This document shows positions 49,688 to 62,622 of a stretch of DNA of 64,000 nucleotides, one piece after another. The notes under the pieces were generated by a model. That model searched no databases. It had not been told where the DNA came from and saw only the letters and a program-made list of their open reading frames with translations. How positions within the stretch are numbered: position 1 is the stretch's first letter; the number at the start of each line of letters is the position of its first letter. This DNA is from Liolophura sinensis. Its lineage: Eukaryota; Mollusca; Polyplacophora; Chitonida; Chitonidae. The stretch lies in NCBI RefSeq assembly GCF_032854445.1, contig NC_088307.1:1672001-1736000 (forward strand), given 5' to 3'. A program made the translations under genes and the position numbers.

Positions 49688-49799
49688 CGGCATACACAGC
49701 GTAATGAGAGTAAACCTTTCTGCCGAACTTGATGATGTCTCCAGGCTCCAGCTCGAGTAATACTCTCTCATTGTGACGCCGAGTTGACAAAGAAGCCAT
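49688..49799 (-). CDS. PLAAT: PLAAT/H-REV107-like phospholipase A/acyltransferase, exon 1
   Basis: First coding exon of a predicted 182-residue protein (exons 49688-49799, 49024-49204, 47464-47596, 45182-45304). The family transfers fatty acyl groups between phospholipids and ethanolamine lipids, and also hydrolyses phospholipids, at organelle membranes. This exon encodes MASLSTRRHNERVLLELEPG and then DIIKFGRKVYSHYAVYA. The LEPGD(I/L)I(x)F and HYAVY motifs are classic LRAT-family blocks, and His32 is the first catalytic histidine. The start is the only upstream-most ATG in frame, with ccATGG-like context (gatggcttc). The donor GCCG|GTAAGT is strong. The four exons join without frame error and give the expected length, so the gene looks intact. 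Whether it is nearer to PLAAT or LRAT proper is less certain. The YGVxRSxQ motif in exon 3 favours PLAAT. Confidence 0.95.
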
Positions 49800-52700
49800 C
49801 TTTTGCTATATTTACACTGAAATTTCAAAACATACAAAACTTCACATATGAATTCAACCTTTTCAGATGTTTAAAGGCAACTTTCAGTTGAAAATTTATG
49901 ATTATGGCCACTGGTTGCCGTTGTCATTTCAATTTTGCATTCGTTTCCAACATCCGAGCAAAGAATTTATTGAACGGATTAAACTACTATCGGTGTAGAC
50001 TACACAGTATCAGTCCTTCGAATTCGTAATACATTGCCTCGATCTACGCTAGCAGGGGAAATTGGTGTTGGTAGCATGGTGCGCAATGACATTTTCCAGT
50101 ACAACCATATCGTACCTGTCCCGAGTGAATTATCTTTCTCCCCAGACACCTTGAATTCACTGTAGAACTAGGTAAAACTAGGCCGTGAATGACAGGTAGA
50201 TGTGTTTCCAAATACAAGAAAAATATTTAACATGTCATTGTTCGTTACAATCAAACCCATAAGAGTAACCAAAAATCAAAGACAAAGTCTTGAAAGTTTA
50301 CTTGGAGAGGATGAGTACAGCAAAGAACCTATAAGTTTTTCATGAAAGCAAATATTACCGATGCACGTACATGTATAAGATACAATAGGCCATCAGAAAA
50401 ACTAGTCTACATGCAGGATCTTGCGTGTGTTGAAGCAACACGTGTTATATTTTTTTTAAAAAGTTTTAATGAACAGCATATTTATGCAGTTGTCTCCCCA
50501 TACACATGTCCGTTAAACTTATAGTTTACACGCTGAATGTATCAAATATATCCACAAACACTTCGATATCGTACGACCGCTGCGAGTTGAAGTCCAGCTC
50601 ATGTTGTCTTCATCTCCAGCCGTACGTGGGAAGGTACGTCGGTCACCTGCCGATGGTCATGGGTTTCCACCGAGCTCTGTCCGGTTTCCTCCCACCATAG
50701 TGCTGGCCGCCGTCGTATAAGTGAAATATTCTTGAGTACGGCGTAAAACACCAATCAAATAAATAAACTTCGACACTGACTGCAAGTTGTGTAAAATCGA
50801 AGAAGATCGAACGGAGGTCTAGAGATCAAATTATAGTGTGTGCATAGTTTCCAGAAAGAATATTTTTTCCTGTCAACCTCATCAACATTACTGTGCAGTA
50901 CATAAAGTGACATCCGCAGGAGATATTTATTAAGAACTTGTATATTGCATGTGCTATAACAATTACTATATTCCCATAACACTAGATAAAACTGAGAACA
51001 AACCGTACCTTATTTTGACATATCTTTAAGTTACGTTTGGGTAATAAAATTAATAACGAATATTTCAAGGTCGAGTGCTAAGTCATATTACAATAACACC
51101 CTGCCATCATATTCACAAAATATTACACATTTCAACATATCCTAGTGGTGCATGGGTGAGCGCAATTCTGCGATTCATGCAGGCCATGCTCATGTCACGT
51201 CAATGAAATGCGCCGAGCAAATATACCTTATTCCCTTAAGCTGAAACAGATACCAACATTCCCATTTCTGTAAGGAAAACAGGGAAAGACTTATATTCTA
51301 CCTAAGGAGACAACTTGCTAAAACTGCGTGGTATAATTCCATGAAATAATTAGTTTACTGCTTCTACCATTAACAAGTTACTGCTTCTACCATTAACAAA
51401 TTAAACACGCTTGCTGCGCCCGGAGATTCTCGCACACAGTTAAAAGTATGTTGACTTGTTGTCTTTTGCTTAGGACCTGTCCACTGCATACACTGTCTAT
51501 CTTGCCGATACGGTATATCTGAAAAGAACGCTTTTCAGAAATTTGCTATCTTTCCTGTCACTAAATTAATTTAATAATTCTCCTTGAAGTGTTCTACAGT
51601 TTTCTAAATCTTCAAGGCTGAGTAAATTCAAGAAATACCTTTAAGTGTATGCTTTTATTTTTCTTGCAGTTAAAATTTCACTGTTGTGAGGCTGGTAAAA
51701 GGTTTGAAAGAACGACACGTCACCCATCTAAAAGCGACTAATGCCGAGCGTTTCTGCTTGTGAATCGAACATGGGTTTCATTGAAACGCTTGTACAGAAT
51801 TCAACCGTGGTGGAAGCGGCCGTGAAGAGAACTGGCAAAGAATACCAAGTCAAAACGGTTACGATCTGACAACTTGCCCCACCTCGCCTCTTCTAGCAGT
51901 TCATATTTTGTGTCGATGGACGACCAAGAGATACTCGACTGCAAAATTGGTATGTTGAATTTGCACGGTATATCTAAAGTAATTACATCTTTTTGCCGTA
52001 GGTATCAGAGGTCTATGGTATCGCTTCAGTCTCCCCCAGAATAGTACTTCTGGCGGCCTATTACCAGGACCTGGGTAGAAAATGTAAACTCATCAATGTG
52101 ATCATCAGCTTCGTCACACGTGGCAGTATTGCCATGTTTAGTGGACCCGAATGAGCTGAGTAGCCCTAAGGTATAGGCTACCTTGTTTTCTCTAGTCGGT
52201 TTAAGGACAGCAACACAAGTAATTCTGTCCGAAATGGATGCCCATAACCTTGACCACACACGTTTAAAAGACGTCGATATATACACTGGATTGTCCAAGG
52301 GAAAGGCAAGGCGCTTGGGCGACCGGAACAATCAACAAATGCAATGAAACCCTCTCTCATTCATTGATCAAGCTCGTCAGGCAGGGCGACTCATGTTTGA
52401 AATCTGAGGAAAGACCTTGACACCGAAGAAAAAGATGAATAGTTCCCACCTTTGTAGAGGAAGTTCATGGTTGATATTGCAATGGAACCATCGGCATGTA
52501 CAATATGTAAATTTTCAACTTTCCACTAATAAGTGCAACTTGCATTTAGCGGAAGGTTTGTCAAGTGACAATAATTTTGGAGCGTAAAAAGTAAAGATGA
52601 AAATCCTGTCTACAGAGCGGATCAGGTATACTGTAGTTGTTGCTGTGCTGCTCGGCTGTATGATGAGTACAATAAGACAAGGCTTATTCAATATACTATG

Positions 52701-53119
52701 GCTCAAACATTATCGGTATATCATCTTGTATCTCTGGGCGTAATCCCGATATCTCCCGCCGTACACTACGCATGCGCGTAATTATTACGCCCCGGGACTC
52801 TCGGCCTGGTCATAGTTTTAATTGTCGTCCCGCACCAGCCCTGGCCATAATCCGTACGTGCCGGGTGTGAGAGACTGTGGCAGAAAGAGGTTGTAGCAAA
52901 CCGCATGTCCGGGTTAACAAGACAAGCAGTGATACAGTAGCGGCAAAGTTCGTTTATATGAGATTTCCTTCTAGAAATGTGGATTTGCCACTATCTTAAT
53001 TGGCTTTACAGAAAATCGTTTCAGTCCAGGCAGAAATATGCACTCATTATACATGTACATATAAAACAAGACTTAATAAATAGGTCTTGTATCTAAAAAG
53101 CTTGAAGAAATAGAGCACA
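49800..53119. other. PLAAT upstream region and intergenic stretch
   Basis: Begins with the PLAAT promoter and 5' UTR (no TATA box noted). It holds a SINE at 50573-50765 and a short direct duplication (actgcttctaccattaacaa) near 51359-51400. A 101-codon minus-strand frame at 52026-52331 has fairly protein-like composition, but I recognise no family and see no clear splice sites. Confidence 0.5.
50573..50765 (+). mobile_element. SINE family 1, 5'-truncated
   Basis: Starts within the tRNA-like head at the B-box-like 'gcgagttgaagtccagctc' and runs through the complete body and tail, ending caccaatcaaataaataaa. Short flanking acttcga repeats may be the target duplication. Confidence 0.85.
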
Positions 53120-53689
53120 TTTGAGCAAACACTGCATGTGGGTTTGAACAGGAATAAAATATATGTGACTTTATATACGAATATATATGTGGTACCGGTA
53201 CAGGTACAGTACAATGACACAAACGGCACATTGACGGTAATAAATTACCAAATTCACACAACTTCCTCTTTATGTATTGAGCTGAAGTTTGCTATTCATG
53301 TAACATGCGTGTGTTTAAGTCATTCCATTTCTCACAAAGGGCACAGTCTGGCCTAGTTCTATGGGGCTAAGTTTATGTATAGAAATATGTTTCTGTATAA
53401 TTTAACATATATGTAGACCCGTGTGATTATCGAACGGACAACATCATAGTAGGTATAAATATAAGGTTTGGACTGACATTGCTCTGATGTTAGTTTTGGC
53501 AAAACTTTTGTTCGCCCACCCCCTTCATCCACCGCTCAACCACCCAGCACACACACACAAATTAAGCCTTAAATATATTTCAAACAATTTCTGAAATTAA
53601 ACCAAATATCGACCTAACAAGTACACGTGATCTGTGCAAGCGAGGTAATCACTCTTAAGGTTTATCCATATTTATACTCTATGACACCT

Positions 53690-54650
53690 GTACAATGTCA
53701 CATTTTAACTAACATCCCACTTTCCATCCCGTACAGAACATCAATACATTACATATACAACCATCACGTACAGAACACTAAATATATTACATTTACAAAC
53801 AACATGTACATATCGTAAAATACACACAATTACATGTACTACCAACACGCACAGAACACAAAAATACATCACATGTACTACCAACACGTACAGAACACAA
53901 AATACATTACATGTACAACCAACACGTACAGAACACAAAATACATTACATGTACAAACAACACGTACAGAACACAAAATACATTACATGTACAACCAACA
54001 CGTACAAAACACAAAATACATTACATGTACAACCAACACGTACAGAACACAAAATACATTACATGTACAAACAACCCGTACAGAACACAAAATACATTAC
54101 ATGTACAACCATCACGTACAGAACACTAAATATATTACATTTACAAAAAACATGTACATATCGCAAAATACACACAATTACATGTACTACCAACACGTAC
54201 AGAACACAAAATACATAACATGTACAATCAACACGTACAGAACACAAAATACATCACATGTACAACCATCACGTACAGAACACAAAATATTTTGATTGGT
54301 GTTTTACGCCGTACTCAAGAATATTTCACTTATACGACGGCGGCCAGCATTATGGTGGGTGGAAACCGGGCAGAGCCTTGGGGAAAGCCACGACCATCCG
54401 CAGGTTGCTGGCAGATCACGTACGGCCGCCAGCATGAGCTGGACTTGAACTCATAGCGACCGCATTGGTGAGAGACTCCTGGGTCATTACGCTGCGCTAG
54501 CGCTTTAACCGACTGAGCCACGGAGGCCCCCAGAACACAAAATACATCACATGTACAACCAACACGTACAGAACACAAAATACATAACATGTACAACCAA
54601 CACGTACACAACATTAAATACATTACATGAACAATCAACTCAAGCAGAAC
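53690..54650. repeat. Minisatellite, 38 bp, copy A array
   Basis: Units of the form 'acatgtacaaccaacacgta' followed by cagaacacaaaatacatt. About 15 units lie to the left of the SINE (54290-54530) and a few to the right. Same array family as 56745-57120. Confidence 0.93.
54290..54530 (-). mobile_element. SINE family 1, full length, inserted in the 38-bp array
   Basis: Minus orientation, with tail motif at the left and tRNA-like head (gactgagccacggaggcccc) at the right. Flanked by cagaacacaaaata at 54276-54289 and 54531-54544. Because the array itself is periodic, this duplication could in part be array sequence, but the junctions are clean. Confidence 0.92.
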
Positions 54651-55569
54651 ATAAAGACATCATAATTATGTAGGTCTAAAACCAACCCGAATAGAACGCA
54701 GAATACATGAAATGTACAAGAAAACAGTAGAGAACACACAATACATTGGAGTCAAGCTCATACAGAAAACACGAAATGTACCAAAAGTACATCAACCCCA
54801 TTCAGCAAAGAGATCACACCATGTGTGCATGTACAATCAGCCCATAGAGAACACATAATACATCAGACGTAAAATATAACAATTTTAATACTTAGACCAG
54901 ACGAGAGAACGTTGTCAGTAAACAAACAGTAATCTATAGGGCGGTTGTTAAGGCTATAACACCACTAGCAATTGACCTTCAGGAGAGCTGCTTAATGTCT
55001 TTCAAGGTCAAAGCTTTAGAAACTCACATTAATAACGTAATGTCGGTCTGTATATATAGTTACAAGATCCCTATAAACAGTATTAACCAAAACCACTCGT
55101 TTTCCTTGAAGAGGAGAAATCTGACAGTCTGTCGCCGGTGTCACAGCTTCATACACAGGATGGAGTAAAGTGTTTGTACAGAGACACGCCCTGGTCGTCA
55201 GTCTGGCTTGTGTCGATGTTAGGACGACTAGACCAATTAACTTAAAACTATCGGTATCTAACAGTATCAACTAAAGACAACTCTTACAGCAGATAGAAAT
55301 ATGTACACATCAAAATACACGCGCGCTTACAAGCTTTACCTGTCGACACTAGTGCCACCGTGCTTCACAACCTGGTCAAACTTTTCAGACTGCAAACTGA
55401 AATCTTAGCTCTGAGAATTACACGTGATCTGTGCAGAGGAGATTTATAGGCAATGACTATGGAAGTCGGATGCGACCACTTGCTTTCTCTTGTCGCGTGT
55501 TTTAATAACCCCTGGCTTGAGAACTCGAGCACGCCGCAATAACTAAAACCGCACGAGATTATTTTTAGG

Positions 55570-58075
55570 AAACACTACACGTGGTTTTGAACAGCAATAA
55601 CATGTATGTGACTTCTAAGGTTTATACGTATGGTAGCGGTACATGTACAGCACAGTGACACAGGCGGCACATTGACGGTCATAAATTAACAAATTCACAA
55701 CTTCTTCTTTATGTATTGAGCTGAAGTTCTTTATTCATGTGCCTTGCTACCAACTTCAACTTTAAGCAGAGTAATTTTCACCCTTCTTCTTAGATCTGAT
55801 TTATTCCGGCTACATGGATCTTCACTATAATCGATCTTGCATTAAAATGGATGATCCATGCATGTGATAAATTTATTCCATTTCTCACAAAGGACACAGT
55901 CTGGCCTAGCTTTATGGGACTAAGTTTATTTATAGAAATATGTTTCTGTATAATTTAACATACATGTAGCCCCGTAAGATTATCAAACGGACAACAACCT
56001 CATAGTAGGTATAAATATAAGGTTTGGACTGACACTGCTCTGGCGTAGGTTTGGCAAAACTTTTGTTCGGCCCGACCCCCTTTATCCACCACCCATCCAC
56101 CCAGCAGACTCACAAAAATTAAACCTTTGATTTATTTCAAACAATTTCTGAAATTAAACCAAATATTGACCTAACAAGTACACGTGATTTGTGCAAGGGA
56201 GGTAATTACTCTTAAGGTTTATACGTATTTATACTCTTTGACACCTGTCCAGTGTCACATTTTAACTAATATACCACTTTCCTCAATATTACTTCAGAAT
56301 TACATATCATTTAAAAGATTATCACATTTGCTTCTTACTGGTATGGGGTTGTTGTCCGTCCGATAACACAATAACTTTTAAAGTTTATCCCGCGTTCACC
56401 ATATTTACACCACACTCACAATTTGTCCTGAAGAACGACCCCATAGATGTTCAAGTTCTCATGACATTTTCCTCCAAAGTCATTGGTACTTGAAATTTCA
56501 ACTCCGTAGCTTTTATTAAATTAATGAAAGGCTCATAAATATTTTATGTGTTTAACGGTTCATCCCCAAATTCATCAAGGCTGTACAACTTGAACAAACA
56601 TAACACGTAAATCTAGGTAACTATGTAGACCACTCTGTAACTCCCATGATCCTTGACCAATCATTAGTTCTTCTGGACCAATGCATCACATCTACTTTCA
56701 GCACGGAGAAATCATAAAATATATTGCATGTAGCCCTACAACCAACCCGGATAAAACAAAAATACATTACATGTACAACCAACAAGTACAGAACACAAAA
56801 TACATTAAATGTAAAACCAACAAGTACTGAACACATGACACATTACATGTACTACCAACACGTACAGAACACAAAATACATTACATGTACAAACAACACG
56901 TACAGAACACAAAATACATCACATGTACAAACAACACGTACAGAACACAAAATACGAACATGTACAAACAACACGTACAGAACACAAAATACATAATATG
57001 TACAATCAACACGTGCAGAACACAAAATACATCACATGTACAACCATCACGTACAGAACACAAAATACATAACATGTACAACCAACACGTACACAACATT
57101 AAATACATTACATGAACAATCAACTCAAGCAGAACATAAAGACATCATATGTAGGTCTAAAACCAACCCGAATAGAACGCAGAATACATGAAATGTACAA
57201 GAAAACCGTAGAGAACACACAATACATTGGAGTCAAGCTCATACAGAAAACACGAAATGTACCAAAAGTACATCAACCCCATTCAGCACAGAGATCACAC
57301 CATTTGTGCATGTACAATCAGCCCATAGAGAACACATAATACATCAGACGTAAAATATAACAATTTTAATACTTAGACCAGACGAGAGAACGTTGTCAGT
57401 AAACAAACAGTAATCCATAGGCCGGTTGTTAAGGCTATAACACCACCAGCAATTGACCTTCAGGAGTACTGCTTAATGTCTTTCAAGGTCAAAGCTTTAG
57501 AAGCTCACATTAATAACGTAATGTCGGTCTGTATATATAGTTACAAAATCCCTATAAACAGTATTAACCAAAACCACTCGTTTTCCTTGAAGAGGAGAAA
57601 TCTGACAGTCTGTCGCCGATGTCACAGCTTCGCACATAGTGTGGAGTAAAGTGTTTGTACAGAGACACGCCCCGGTCGTCAGTCTGGCGTGTCGATATTA
57701 GGGCGACTAGACCAATTAACTTAAAACTATCGGTATCTAACATTATCAACTAAAGACAACTCTTACAACAGACAGAAATATGTACACATCAAAATACACG
57801 CGCGCTTACAAGCCTTACCTGTCGACACTAGTGCCACCGTGCTTCACAACCTGATTAAGCTTTTCAGACTGCAAACTGAAATCTTAGTTCTGAGAATTGC
57901 ACGTGATCTGTGGAGAGGAGGAAATTCCTCCTAAAGTTTGTACAGATTTATAGGCCATGACTACGGAAGTCGGATGTGACCACTCGCTTTCTCTTATCGT
58001 GTGTTTTAATAACCGGGTCGAGAACTCGAGAGCGCCACAATAGCTAAAACCGCACGAGATGATAACGTTTTCTTG
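55570..58075. repeat. Tandem segmental duplication, copy B
   Basis: Second copy of the 2.45-kb unit. Relative to copy A it has extra sequence near 55745-55875 and at about 57920-57945, and a shorter minisatellite. It lacks the SINE. A minus-strand frame at 55016-55270 in copy A is frame-shifted in copy B, which argues against a gene. Confidence 0.88.
56745..57120. repeat. Minisatellite, 38 bp x about 10, copy B array
   Basis: Same unit as 53690-54650 without the SINE interruption. Several units differ by small deletions (for example 'acgaacatgtac' near 56954). Confidence 0.9.
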
Positions 58076-58440
58076 TTTTCTCTAGCATGTCAAAAGCCCG
58101 CGGGTGGAGAACTCGAGAATAAGACGAAGGCCGTAACTTCCCGCGAGATCTTGAGCCTCGCGAGTGGCAAAGCACGGTTCCACAACAAAATTACTAGCGG
58201 TACTTTTTTTTATTCTCGCGCGGTGTTATTGATAAACCGCGCGAGATCAGCAATAATATCGCGCGGTTTTACTAATTTCGTGTTCTCGAGTTATCCACTA
58301 GCATGTCCCGTCATACAACCCGCAGGCCGAGAACACGAGAGTCGAGACTAGCCAACACCGCGCGACATTGATACATAACCGCGCTAGAATAACCAAGTAT
58401 TCGCACGGTTTTTGTTTTTCTCGGCTCTCGTGTTCTGGAT
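58076..58440. repeat. CpG-rich cluster of inverted repeats
   Basis: Contains a perfect 10-bp dyad, CTCGCGCGGT (58215-58224) and ACCGCGCGAG (58236-58245), a further CGCGCGGTTTTAC at 58260, and a longer dyad, ccgagaacacgagagtcgag (58327 on) against ctcggctctcgtgttct (58419 on). It abuts the right end of the segmental duplication. It could be a mobile-element terminus or a CpG promoter. I cannot tell which. Confidence 0.65.
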
Positions 58441-59748
58441 CAGTGGCTTTTCTTATTTCCTGTTGCGCATGAAGGGATATACTTTAATGGTTGCAAGGTG
58501 AGCACATACCTTAGGGGCAGATTTTTTTTTATAGTTTACGTGAATTGGAATTGAGTGATTGACTATTTGATATCACTATAGGGCAGAATGTAAGTATTAG
58601 TTTGGCTATGTTTGCCCACCTTAGTAGTACTGGGCAACATGCATGATTCAAGTGTATTGGCATAAGCGATTTCTTGGAAATACATCATCTACTTTTCAGA
58701 ACCCGCGGGAGCCCATTGCAAGTACATGTGTTTAACCTCTACTGGTAATTGACTGTTACGACTAAAATAGGTCAGGTGTTTGCTCTAAATCTTACATTTT
58801 GTGAAGTCACTGTTGTACTAAACTTTCACCATCTTTAAATATGATATATAATATGACATCTAAAAGTTGTACATTTAATTTGACGCGTATCATTTTCATC
58901 ATAATGTGTTAATAATTTTTCTCCCTATATATGCGTTTAGAATGAACTGGATGGTAGCGGTTCTAATCTTGGATACAGAGGTCTGAAACGAAAATTGCTG
59001 TCGAAATACGGACTGGTTGTACCTCGGTTTGACAAGCTTTTGTTTACACATTTCAAGCGTTTTATCTCATTTGTAAACATTCAGCACCATTAGCTAAAAC
59101 AATTATGTTGAGATATTGTCTTCAAATGTTAACTAACTTGGGCTTTCAACATACTTCAGTTAGCTAACGAAGCAGACAAGCCTAAGGGGTTAACTGGTAC
59201 AAGGTGAACCCAAGTAATTATCTTATAGTAATACGCAATCGTATCTGAAAACGTACACAAATGTTTCATGGATAAAATATAGCCAATTTTTGCTTTGATC
59301 TCTGAAATACGTTTTCACGAAGGGTATTATAGCTGAGAGTTGGTCCCACAAACAGAAAACCGGAAGCTGTGGCATTATTCTTTGTTGAGTTCTTGAAAGA
59401 AACAAAGGGTAAGCTCAGTATTATTGTCGTTTTTACCAGGCATGTGTTCTTGTCATCAGTAACATATCGATACGTCTTGTTATAGAGAGAGCGTTGAAAA
59501 CACCACACACATTTATGTTTAGCTAAAACAACCAGTATATGTGGTTATAATAGCAGTTGCATACTTGCACATGTAAATTATCAACTTTTTGAATTTTGTC
59601 TACGTAGGCGTGCCCCGAAGAATACGATTTCACGCTGGATCTGAAAATACCCTAATCGAAGATATTCAGGTGTCATTCAGATTTGGTCACTGACGATATG
59701 GCTGGCAATAAGAGTGTTATCGCTGGACCATCAGCTTCGAATCAGGTA
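58441..59748. other. Intergenic stretch
   Basis: No gene, repeat array or element recognised. Confidence 0.5.
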
Positions 59749-59883
59749 GTGGGAAGGTATTCCAGCAACTTGCTGATGGTCGCGGCTTTCCCCCGGGCTC
59801 TGCCCGGTTTCCTCCCACCATATTGCTATCCGTCGCTATACCGCGTTAAGCACCAATCACATCAATAAATAAATAAATAAATT
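59749..59883 (+). mobile_element. SINE family 1, 5'-truncated with target duplication
   Basis: Body and tail only, ending in (aaat)n, flanked by gaatcaggta at 59739-59748 and 59884-59893. Confidence 0.88.
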
Positions 59884-60028
59884 GAATCAGGTAATGTTTA
59901 TACCTCACTTGCAACACGAATTAATTATGTCTTCTTCCATTTTCGTTCTGAAGTATTAATAATGGCGTGTATACTTAAGCCTTCGTACTTCAGTTATGTA
60001 ATGTCTTTGTGATGTTTTGAGTTGACAT

Positions 60029-60787
60029 TGTTATGTGCACGACTGCCGTCAGTTTTTAAATATAGCTTGCCATTGTTTACATATGCTAAGTTCAGGGAGT
60101 GCTGTCTGCCTCTGTTCCAGAATACGCTCAGTTCGGTGCCTGTTTGTTTACATCAAGTGTTCGGGAATTTTCTTATTCTAGACAATTCCACCAGGCTATA
60201 TAAGACGTATGAAAGCAGGAGAGAGGGAGAGAACAGAGATCGAAGAAAGGAGAATTATTGAGAGTTTGGATGCTTTCGCTGTGTATTACTTTAGTAGGCC
60301 TTTTGTGCTGAATTGTGGTGTCTCTATAGCCTCTGGCTTTGTTATATCCTATCTCCACCGAGCACTTGTTCAGTCTGAACTTGTATGTTTAATTCGTGCT
60401 CTTGTATACACAGTGCTTATTAGTACACGGACCCTGTCTGTGGAATTTTGTGTATATTTCGTCATACACTCAGTTATACTTTGGATTTTCCCTCTTGTGA
60501 ATTTGCCTCTGAGCATTTATGCCTGTGTGGTATATATATTGTGGAATATATGCGTCTGTTTGGACTTGACACCGTAAGTACTTTAGTATTTGTATAGATA
60601 CTGCTATCCTTTCTTGTTAAACTTAAGTACTTTAGTATTTGTATAAGTCTTATTATCTGTCCTCGTTAAGCTAATAAATTGTTGTAAAATAAAATCTGCT
60701 GATTTTGGTTACTTTTTTGTGCGGCTAAACTGTCGTGTATTTCGAACAAGCCATCTCTTTATAATACAGACAGTTTGGGTCGTAACA
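60029..60787 (+). mobile_element. Solo LTR
   Basis: 759 bp beginning TGTTATGTGC and ending GGGTCGTAACA, with a perfect 4-bp target duplication ACAT on both sides (60025-60028 and 60788-60791). A TATA box (tatataag) lies at 60197-60204 and AATAAA at 60673-60678. A 50-bp direct repeat starting aagtactttagtatttgtat occurs at about 60576 and 60625. The termini resemble those of the Gmr1-like LTR, but the body does not. It is presumed to be the product of LTR-LTR recombination. The 122-codon plus-strand frame inside it is not taken as a gene. Confidence 0.85.
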
Positions 60788-61349
60788 ACATGCATACATG
60801 TCATTATTAATACTTAATAATGCGTCTTTACAATCAGTGGTCCTAACCATTTTAAACATAAATTTCATGTGACCATCAAAACTTAGACAACCCCCTTCTG
60901 TCTTGGCAGGCAAAACCTGTCCGGCATATTGCATTAGCACTATTGATTTCCAAAGTCACAAAATACCACGTTAAACGTAAGATCAAAATCAAAACTCATT
61001 TTAAACACAACAATAATACAGCTGACATCTTTATAACCATTGGCAATGCTGTTGAAATTACCTTGTCATTATTGCTCTTATTTCTGGTGATTGTCATCAT
61101 CATCATCATCACGTAAATGACAATGTTACAAAGATAGATTTAAATCAAGTCGGGTCTATGACAACAAAAGCCAGCATCATCTTATACTGGCCTTTATACT
61201 GGTACACAGTGTTCGTTTTACAGCACACAAAACGAAACAGTAGGTTAACATTAAGAGACTATGTCATTTACATTGTGTTCTCTTCGGCCTTGAAAGCTAC
61301 AGCCATTTACAAAGCCGATATAAACATACATTGCTGACAGACATTTCCA

Positions 61350-61425
61350 CGTACGGCCGGAGAGGAAGTCAGCATGGGCTGGACTTGGACTCAGAGCGGC
61401 CTCGTTGGTGACAGGTCAACAAACC
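61350..61425 (-). mobile_element. SINE family 1, internal fragment
   Basis: cgtacggccggagaggaagt, then cagcatgggctggacttgga, then ctcagagcggcc. This is the region around the B box, in minus orientation, without a tail. Confidence 0.75.
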
Positions 61426-61916
61426 AAGGTTATGAACTAGAATTCTCTGCGTTTAATTTCAAAGAAATTTTAGGGCCACAGCCATCCTGTAGAACAAAAT
61501 ACACAATATACAAGCTTAGGAAAGGTACTCAAGTAAACGTACCGAAATTCAATTTGCATTCAATGCTTATTTTGCTACATAAATTTTAATGAACAAGAAG
61601 GTTAGAGGTACTCACCTCTTGTATAGATGCACAGTGGGAAAGTGTACACCTGTATGCATTGTCAAGTTAGCCTGCTCTTCTCGCTGTACATATGTGATAC
61701 GATCAAGAGTCGGAGAAATTATATTCTTATTGGTCTCGGTTTCAGTGTGCATGTAGTAGGACCGTCCAGTGTGCACTCTCCAGAAATGTGCTGTCAAGTT
61801 CAGATTGTCAACTCTAAAGTCACGTGGATGCTCATGATCAAAAATTCAGGCTTGTTTATAAGCTTTTTTTTGGTATGTATAATTTAAACGTAGTAGTTTA
61901 ACTCTGCCTATTAGTG

Positions 61917-62140
61917 TGCGGTCTCCGTGGCTCAGTCAGTTAGCGCGCTAGCGAAGCGTATTGACACAGGAGCCTCTCACCAATGCGATCGCTGCTCAGT
62001 GTGGCGGCAACCTGTGGATGCTCGTGGGTTTCCTCAGGGCTCTGCCCGGTTTCCACCCACCATGATGCTGCCCGCCGCCGTGTAAATGAAATATTCTTGA
62101 GTCGTATAACAGCAATCAAACGAATAAATTAGTAAATGTC
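61917..62140 (+). mobile_element. SINE family 1, full length with internal deletion
   Basis: The tRNA-like head 'gtctccgtggctcagtcagt' is followed by a deletion of about 50 bp that removes the region after the B box. Body and tail follow, ending caatcaaacgaataaattag. Confidence 0.85.
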
Positions 62141-62297
62141 TTGTGGTGTTAAGCATGTATATGTTGTGTATTCTCTCAGTGTTTTCTTTCCTGCCTACAA
62201 CCTAGGGTTTTACTTTACATACTACTTAAGCTAATAATCAGTTTATTAAACACATATGTTCATTTCTGCTATTCCATCAAATTTCCGCATTGTGTAA

Positions 62298-62622
62298 CCG
62301 CTTCGCTGGCGTAGTAACTACAGCGTCCTCTGCGATTTCAGGACACCAGACAACAAACCCAGGTCAGGTCATACCAAACATTTTACACATAGTACTTGTT
62401 GCTGCCTTGGTTGACGCTCAGCACTGACAGGTTACAGAAAGCAAACAGAAGTGGTTGGCCAGATGGCAGTGTAATGTCACCGCGTGAGGTGTTTTGTGGC
62501 ATTATACTTCATTGGCAGGAGGTACTCTCCCTGTCACAACAACACGTGCCCTATGAGCACACTAAATACTCCTCGTCTGAAGAATTGTTAGGTGTGACGT
62601 TAAACCCAAGCATACATATATA
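62298..62622 (+). mobile_element. SINE family 2, plus orientation
   Basis: Begins with a weak tRNA-like head (cgcttcgctggcgtagtaac, tacagcgtc) and continues through 'cttgttgctgccttggttga' and 'gacgctcagcactgacaggtt'. It ends with the family tail gtgacgttaaacccaagca. Confidence 0.7.

Larger units (their letters stand above)
53120..55570. repeat. Tandem segmental duplication, copy A
   Basis: About 2.45 kb repeated next door at 55570-58075. Anchors include 'cacaaaggrcacagtctggcc' (53333 and about 55890), 'cgcgcttacaagc' (55321 and 57801) and the shared right end 'actaaaaccgcacgaga'. Copy A carries a SINE inside its 38-bp array that copy B lacks. Confidence 0.88.
60792..62297. other. Intergenic stretch with SINE pieces
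   Basis: Contains an (atc)n microsatellite at about 61091-61110, a minus-orientation SINE family 1 head fragment at about 61350-61425 and the copy at 61917-62140. No gene recognised. Confidence 0.5.

Noticed and set aside
52026-52331. 101-codon minus-strand frame
   Set aside because: Composition is plausible, but I recognise no family, no clear splice sites flank it, and a stop lies just upstream.
55016-55270. 84-codon minus-strand frame in duplication copy A
   Set aside because: The matching region of copy B is frame-shifted, so there is no sign of coding constraint.
60209-60577. 122-codon frame with hydrophobic segments
   Set aside because: Lies wholly inside the solo LTR, downstream of its TATA box. 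No similarity recognised.
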